From CADEEN01 sp963751775 (GTDB lineage Bacteria > Pseudomonadota > Gammaproteobacteria > Burkholderiales > Burkholderiaceae_C): a stretch of DNA of 64,000 bases. Position numbers and translations under genes: made by a program. Positions 59,281 through 64,000 of the stretch are shown piece by piece. The DNA is taken from assembly GCA_963751775.1 (NCBI GenBank), contig CAVVVW010000032.1:77427-141426 (forward strand), read 5' to 3'. How positions within the stretch are numbered: the stretch's first letter is position 1; each line of letters starts with the position of its first letter. Under the pieces are notes generated by a model. That model searched no databases. It was not told the origin of the DNA and saw only the letters and a list, made by a program, of their open reading frames with translations.

Positions 59281-60212
59281 TGCCCACGATCCAGAACTAC
59301 CGCGGCATCATCCCCGCGATCGCCTGCCCCTTCACCAGCGATTACCGCATCGACGAACCCGCGCTGCGCAAGCACGCCTCCTGGCTCGCCACCCAGCCGG
59401 GCGTCGTCGCGGTGATGACCAACGGCCACACCGGTGAGGTGTTCTCGCTGCTGCCGCGCGAGCGCGCCGAGGTCACCCGCATCGTCGCCGACGAGCTGAA
59501 GGGCCGCCTGCCCGTGATCTCGTCGATCGTCTGCGAAGGCATCCGCGACGCCAAGGAGCATGCGTCGATGGCGCGCGAGGCCGGCGCGAAGGCGCTGGAC
59601 GTGATGCCGCCGCACCACTGGCTGCGCTTCGGCTTCCGGCCCGACCACGTGACCGACTACTTCGAGGCCATCGCCACGGCCGGCCTCGACCTGGTGGCAC
59701 ATGTCTACCCGGCCTGGACACGCGCCTCGTATTCGTCGGCGACGCTGGCCCAGCTGGCCAAGCTGCCCTACGTGGCCGCCTTCAAGGTCGGCCAGCGCGA
59801 CATGAACAAGTACGCCGCCGACATCAAGGCGATCCGTGCCGCCGATCCGTCCAAGGTGATCCTGACCTGCCACGACGAGTACCTGCTGGCCTCGATGGTG
59901 CAGGGCGTCGACGGCGCGCTGGTCGGCTTCGCCACCTTCATCCCGAGCCTGATCAACGACCTGTGGGAGGCGGTGAAGGCCGGCGACCTGAAGCGCGCGA
60001 TGGCGGTACAGGACGTGATCACGCCGCTGAAGGACGCCGTCTACGGCGGCGGCGAGCCGACCGGCGAGGCCCATGCACGGATGAAGATGGGCATGTACCT
60101 GGCGGGCGTGCTCGATTCGCCGACCGTGCGCCCGCCCACCGAAGCGCCGAACGATGCCGAGATGGCTGCGCTGCGCGCTGCCGTCGCCAACGCCGGCCTG
60201 CTCAAGCGCTGA
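59281..60212 (+). CDS. Dihydrodipicolinate synthase/N-acetylneuraminate lyase-family protein
   Basis: 310-residue class I aldolase-fold protein. It begins at ATG 59281 (MPTIQNYRGIIPAIACPFTS) with AAGGAG five bases upstream. It shows VVAVMTNGHTGEVFSLLPRE (the GxxGE loop, here NGHTGE), VISSIVCEGIRDAKEHASMA, HVYPAWT (Tyr) and VAAFKVGQRD (Schiff-base Lys). The neighbours (Bug receptor, SDR, tartrate-dehydratase-like enolase) point to a keto-acid lyase or dehydratase for sugar-acid breakdown, not lysine synthesis. It is the first gene of the rightward operon. Confidence 0.87.
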
Positions 60213-60240
60213 GTCACGACACCCCAAGGAGACAACGACC

Positions 60241-61206
60241 ATGCAACGCAAGACCTTCCTCCGCTCGACCCTCGCAGCCGCCCTGCTCGCCCTTGGCGCA
60301 GGCGCCTGGGCCCAGGCCTACCCATCGAAGCCGGTCACGGTGATCATCCCGTTCCCGCCCGGCGGCACGCTCGACGTGGTCGGCCGCATGCTGGCGCAGC
60401 GCCTGGGCGAGCAGATGGGCCAGACCTTCGTCATCGAGAACCGGCCCGGTGGCCAAGGCACGATCGGCGGCATCGCCGTGGCCAAGGCCCCGGCCGACGG
60501 CTACACCCTGCTCTTCAACGCCTCGGCCTTCACGACCACGCCGGCGACGATGAAGAACCCGCCTTATGACGTGGCCAAGGACTTCACCGCCGTGGCCCTG
60601 GTGGCCAAGGCGCCGTTGGCCATCGCCGTCAACAACAAGCTGCCGTTCTCCGACGTCAAGGGCATGCTGGCTTACGCCAAGGCGAATCCGGGCAAGATGA
60701 CCTTCGCGATCGGCTCGGCGGCTTCGGCCGGGCATTTGTCGACCGAACTGCTCAAGCGCGCCGGTGGCCTCGACTACGTCATCGTGCCGTACAAGGGCTC
60801 GGCGCCGGCCTACCAGGACCTGGTCGGCGGCCAGATCGATGCCTTCATCGACCCGATCCTCGGCTCGGCGGGCTTCGCCAAGGCCGGCCAGCTGAAGGTC
60901 ATCGGCGTCACCTCCAAGGCCCGTGTGCCGAACCAGCCCGACATGCCGACCGTCGGCGAAACCGTGCCCGGCTTCGAGTTCTACAGCTGGTACGGGCTGT
61001 GGGGCCCGGCCAACCTGCCAAAGGACATCGCCACCAGGTTGAACGCCGAGGTCAACAAGGCCCTGGCCGGCGACATGCGCGAGAAGCTGACCCAGCAGGG
61101 CCTGCTGCTGACGCCCGGCTCGATCGACGACTTCGTCAAGTTCCAGCACGACGACATGGCCCTCACCGGCAAGATCATTGCCGACGGGAAGATCCGTGCC
61201 GAGTGA
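60241..61206 (+). CDS. Bug-family tripartite tricarboxylate transporter substrate-binding protein
   Basis: 321-residue periplasmic receptor of the large betaproteobacterial Bug/TctC family. The signal peptide is FLRSTLAAALLALGAGAWAQ. The mature protein opens AYPSKPVTVIIPFPPGGTLD, with the family loop PFPPGG that touches the ligand carboxylate, then IENRPGGQGTIGG, VAKAPADGYTLLFNA, VPYKGSAPAYQDLVGGQIDA and LKVIGVTSKARVPNQPDMPT. No TctA/TctB membrane genes are adjacent, which is normal for orphan Bug receptors. It probably captures the organic acid processed by the cassette. Confidence 0.92.
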   Translation: MQRKTFLRSTLAAALLALGAGAWAQAYPSKPVTVIIPFPPGGTLDVVGRMLAQRLGEQMGQTFVIENRPGGQGTIGGIAVAKAPADGYTLLFNASAFTTTPATMKNPPYDVAKDFTAVALVAKAPLAIAVNNKLPFSDVKGMLAYAKANPGKMTFAIGSAASAGHLSTELLKRAGGLDYVIVPYKGSAPAYQDLVGGQIDAFIDPILGSAGFAKAGQLKVIGVTSKARVPNQPDMPTVGETVPGFEFYSWYGLWGPANLPKDIATRLNAEVNKALAGDMREKLTQQGLLLTPGSIDDFVKFQHDDMALTGKIIADGKIRAE

Positions 61207-61894
61207 CACGCAACTTGCCGTCGTCACCGGCAGCAGCTCAGGCATCGGCCAGGCGATCGCGCTGGCCTTGCTCGATCAAGGCTGGCGCGTGTGCGGCTTC
61301 GATGTCTCGCCGCCGACCATCGAGCGCGCCGGCTTCGAGGCGGTGCAGGTGGATCTGTGCGACGGCGCCGCCACGACGGCGGCGGCAAGGAAGGTCACCG
61401 ACGCCGGCGCGCTGGTGCACGCCGCCGGCGTGCTGCGCGTCGGCCCGCTCGGCCAGTTGAACGCCGAGGCCGGCGCGCTGATGTGGCGCCTGCATGTCGA
61501 GGCCGTCACGCGCCTCGCCGACGTGCTGCTGCCGGCAATGGCCGCCAGCGGCCACGGCCGCGTCGTGCTCGTCGGCAGCCGCGTCGCACAGGGCAAGGCC
61601 GGGCGCAGCCAGTACGCCGCGACGAAGGCCGCCTTGCTCGGCCTGGCGCGCAGCTGGGCCGCGGAATTGATCGCCTCGGGCGTCACCGTCAACGTGATCT
61701 CGCCCGCAGCGACGCAGACCGCGATGACCGACGACCCGGCACGCCAGGCCGCCGCACCGGTGTTGCCGCCGATCGGCCGCCTGATCCGCCCCGACGAAAT
61801 CGCCTCGCTCGTCGCCTACCTGCTCTCGCCTGCCGCCGCCGCGATCACCGGCCAGGACATCGCCATCTGCGGCGGCGCCTCGCTGCCGCGCTGA
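61196..61894 (+). CDS. Short-chain dehydrogenase/reductase (SDR)
   Basis: 232-residue classical SDR. It begins at GTG 61196, overlapping the Bug gene end by 11 bases. The cofactor motif is VVTGSSSGIGQAIALAL, then VQVDLCD, VHAAGVLRVGPLG (NAG equivalent), VVLVGSRVAQGKAGRSQYAA then TKAALLGLARSWAAEL (Ser and Tyr-x3-Lys), VNVISPAATQTAM and ITGQDIAICGGASLPR. It probably acts on a hydroxy acid from the cassette pathway. The substrate is not readable from sequence. Confidence 0.86.
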   Translation: MPSDTQLAVVTGSSSGIGQAIALALLDQGWRVCGFDVSPPTIERAGFEAVQVDLCDGAATTAAARKVTDAGALVHAAGVLRVGPLGQLNAEAGALMWRLHVEAVTRLADVLLPAMAASGHGRVVLVGSRVAQGKAGRSQYAATKAALLGLARSWAAELIASGVTVNVISPAATQTAMTDDPARQAAAPVLPPIGRLIRPDEIASLVAYLLSPAAAAITGQDIAICGGASLPR

Positions 61895-61913
61895 AACGGA
61901 CACGGAACACCAC

Positions 61914-63092
61914 ATGAAGATCATCGACATCCGCGAATCGACCCGCCCCATCAAGTCGAACATCCGCAATGCCTACATCGACTTCTCGAAGATGACGCTG
62001 AGCCTGGTGGCCGTCGTCACCGACGTCGTGCGTGATGGCAAGCGCGTCGTCGGCTACGGTTTCAACTCCAACGGCCGCTACGGTCAGGGTGCGCTGATGC
62101 GCGAGCGCTTCATTGCGCGCGTGCTCGAAGCCGAGGCCGCCAGCCTGCAGGACAGCGAGCGCGACAACCTCGACCCGCACAAGGTCTGGGCCACGCTGAT
62201 GAACAACGAAAAGCCCGGCGGCCACGGCGAGCGTTCGGTCGCGGTGGGCACGATCGACATGGCGGTATGGGACGCGGTGGCCAAGATCGAGAACAAGCCG
62301 CTGTTCCAGCTGCTGGCCGAGCGCTACGGCTCGCGCTACGGCGTGAAGCAGGCGAATCGCAAGGTCTTCGTCTACGCCGCCGGCGGCTACTACTGGCCGG
62401 GCCAGGGCCTCGAGGGCCTGGAGCGCGAAATGCGCAGCTACCTCGACCGCGGCTACGCAGTGGTCAAGAAGAAGATCGGCGGCGCGTCGCTGGCCGATGA
62501 TTGCAAGCGCATCGAGGCGGTGCTGAGACTGCTCGGCCCCGGCCAGCGGCTGGCGGTCGATGCCAACGGCCGTTTCGACATGAAGACTGCGATCGAATAC
62601 GCCAAGGCCCTGTCGCAGTACGACCTGTTCTGGTACGAGGAAGCCGGCGACCCGCTCGACTACGCGCTGCAGGCCGAGCTGGCGAACCACTACGCCAAGC
62701 CGATGGCCACCGGCGAGAACCTGTTCTCGATGCAGGACGCACGCAACCTGATCCGCTACGGCGGCATGCGCCCCGACCGCGACTGGCTGCAGTTCGACTG
62801 CGCCTTGAGCTACGGCCTGGTCGAGTACCTGCGCACGCTCGACATGCTGAAGGAAAACGGCTGGTCGCCTTCACGCTGTGTGCCGCACGGCGGACACCAG
62901 ATGTCGCTGGCCATCGCCGCCGGACTCGGCCTGGGCGGCAACGAGAGCTACCCGGATCTGTTCCAGCCTTACGGCGGCTTTCCCGACGGCGTGAAGGTCG
63001 ACAACAGCTATGTCACGCTGCCCGAGCTGCCCGGCATCGGCTTCGAGGGCAAGGCCGACTTGTACGCCGAGATGAAGGCGCTGGCCGCTTGA
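61914..63092 (+). CDS. tarD: Enolase-superfamily acid-sugar dehydratase, D(-)-tartrate dehydratase-like
   Basis: 392-residue mandelate-racemase-type enzyme. The KxK catalytic pair is in YAVVKKKIGGASLADD, metal ligands are in RLAVDANGRFD, WYEEAGDPLDY and ATGEN, and the second-side His is in CVPHGGHQMSLAIAAGLGLG. The combination KKKIGG, GGHQMSL and GGNESYPDLFQPYGGFPDG strongly recalls characterised D-tartrate dehydratase, which makes oxaloacetate. I recognise this from memory without an alignment, so the symbol is tentative. ATG 61914 follows the SDR by 19 bp. It ends the cassette, two bases before the right repeat copy. Confidence 0.75.
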   Translation: MKIIDIRESTRPIKSNIRNAYIDFSKMTLSLVAVVTDVVRDGKRVVGYGFNSNGRYGQGALMRERFIARVLEAEAASLQDSERDNLDPHKVWATLMNNEKPGGHGERSVAVGTIDMAVWDAVAKIENKPLFQLLAERYGSRYGVKQANRKVFVYAAGGYYWPGQGLEGLEREMRSYLDRGYAVVKKKIGGASLADDCKRIEAVLRLLGPGQRLAVDANGRFDMKTAIEYAKALSQYDLFWYEEAGDPLDYALQAELANHYAKPMATGENLFSMQDARNLIRYGGMRPDRDWLQFDCALSYGLVEYLRTLDMLKENGWSPSRCVPHGGHQMSLAIAAGLGLGGNESYPDLFQPYGGFPDGVKVDNSYVTLPELPGIGFEGKADLYAEMKALAA

Positions 63093-63094
63093 GG

Positions 63095-63131
63095 GCTGGC
63101 GCGGCGCGACCAGCTGGTGCGCGCGACCTGA
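63095..63131 (+). repeat. Right copy of the 37-bp direct repeat (MFS 3' end remnant)
   Basis: Matches 58034-58070 with 28 identical leading bases and two mismatches in the last nine. In frame it reads LARRDQLVRAT then TGA, so it is a slightly diverged tail of an MFS gene with no gene body attached. It lies directly after the tarD-like stop and before the ABM gene, marking the right edge of the cassette. Confidence 0.8.
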
Positions 63132-63136
63132 CGGCC

Positions 63137-63436
63137 TCAGGCCTTCAACTCCAACACCACGTTGCCCGAGACCGCATCGGTGACGCCCAGACCGTTGCCC
63201 AGGTCCTCGAGTTCGGCGCGCAAGGTATCGAGCACGCCGACCATCTGCGGCCGCGCGGCGACGAGGCTGTCGAACGAATCCCACTCGCCGACGAGGCAGT
63301 AGCTGCGGTCGCCGGTCTTGACCAGCGAGCCGCGCAGCATGCCCTTGAAGGCACGGTTGGCGCGGCGGTGGGCCTCGATGAAAGCCTCGTCGCGGCCCGG
63401 CTTGACGCGAAAGCGAACGACATTGAATGCGGTCAT
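63137..63436 (-). CDS. Antibiotic biosynthesis monooxygenase (ABM)-domain protein
   Basis: 99-residue dimeric alpha/beta-barrel protein. It reads FNVVRFRVKPGRDEAFIEAH, RANRAFKGMLRGSLVKTGDR, YCLVGEWDSFDSLVAARPQM and ends NVVLELKA. This is the small ABM/YgiN type, whose members are quinol monooxygenases or have no known activity. ATG 63436 is followed by a normal frame. Its 3' end lies next to the right repeat copy, so before insertion of the cassette it probably lay just downstream of, and convergent with, the MFS gene. Confidence 0.83.
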   Translation of the reverse strand: MTAFNVVRFRVKPGRDEAFIEAHRRANRAFKGMLRGSLVKTGDRSYCLVGEWDSFDSLVAARPQMVGVLDTLRAELEDLGNGLGVTDAVSGNVVLELKA

Positions 63437-63524
63437 GGCATCTCCTTGTCTGCGACGGACGAAAGTGCCGTCGGCAAGCAGTCGGCGGCACGGGCCTGCT
63501 TCTTACGCCCGCCCCCGCCCGGGG

Positions 63525-64000
<476 letters not shown>

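Overview
The window is strongly GC-rich, with G or C at almost every third codon position. Its gene content points to a betaproteobacterium of the order Burkholderiales, probably near the Rubrivivax/Leptothrix/Methylibium group: ppc divergent from hemC-hemD-hemX-hemY, a maeB-type malic enzyme fused to a phosphotransacetylase domain, a Bug-type solute receptor, a TRAP carrier, and a cytochrome b561/c' pair. This placement is inference from gene content; no rRNA is present. I see no transposase, integrase, CRISPR array or phage gene.

Region 1 (1-19975) is a catabolic island. A leftward operon encodes an acylating aldehyde dehydrogenase, a thiamine-diphosphate (ThDP) enzyme, a xylose-isomerase-like TIM barrel protein, a shikimate-dehydrogenase-like protein, two type I dehydroquinase paralogues and an HMG-CoA-lyase-like protein. 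Divergent from it lie a TetR regulator, a TRAP transporter, a small unknown protein and a CaiB-type CoA-transferase. A second TIM barrel protein, two SDRs, a flavin/Fe-S ene-reductase, a damaged GntR regulator and an HPPD-like VOC protein follow. The set resembles a pathway for an oxidised, hydroaromatic or cyclitol-like acid that is dehydrated, ring-opened and turned into CoA esters. The substrate is unknown. A 38-bp palindrome with an overlapping leftward promoter lies in front of tetR.

Region 2 (20120-31555) is housekeeping: ppc, hemCDXY, tRNA-Arg(ACG), greB and maeB, followed by a barnase/barstar-type pair. Region 3 (31763-46034) mixes a GNAT enzyme, cytochrome b561, cytochrome c', an amino-acid cluster (aminotransferase, PhzF, VOC, threonine dehydratase, AlaX) beside a DMT exporter and a MocR regulator, then Uup and the molybdate transporter modABC.

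Region 4 (46048-55738) looks like a D-amino-acid/peptide scavenging cluster: a RidA protein divergent from a five-gene peptide ABC transporter, then a D-amino-acid deaminase-like PLP enzyme, an RpiR regulator and an N-acyl-D-amino-acid deacylase. A TATGAAA-N5-TTTCATA palindrome between ridA and the transporter is a good candidate operator for the RpiR protein. Region 5 (55804-56740) holds two small heat-shock genes behind a sigma-32-like promoter. Region 6 (56841-64000) holds an MFS exporter, a LysR/DapA-like/Bug/SDR/tartrate-dehydratase-like cassette bracketed by direct repeats of the MFS gene's 3' end, an ABM monooxygenase and the end of dbpA.

Many otherwise well-conserved genes are broken by single-base indels. 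I count about 40, and all but three are net +1. They are densest at 8.9-12 kb and 52.1-54.1 kb. Conserved protein sequence resumes at once in the next frame, so I read most of them as sequence or assembly errors, and I annotate each gene over its full span.
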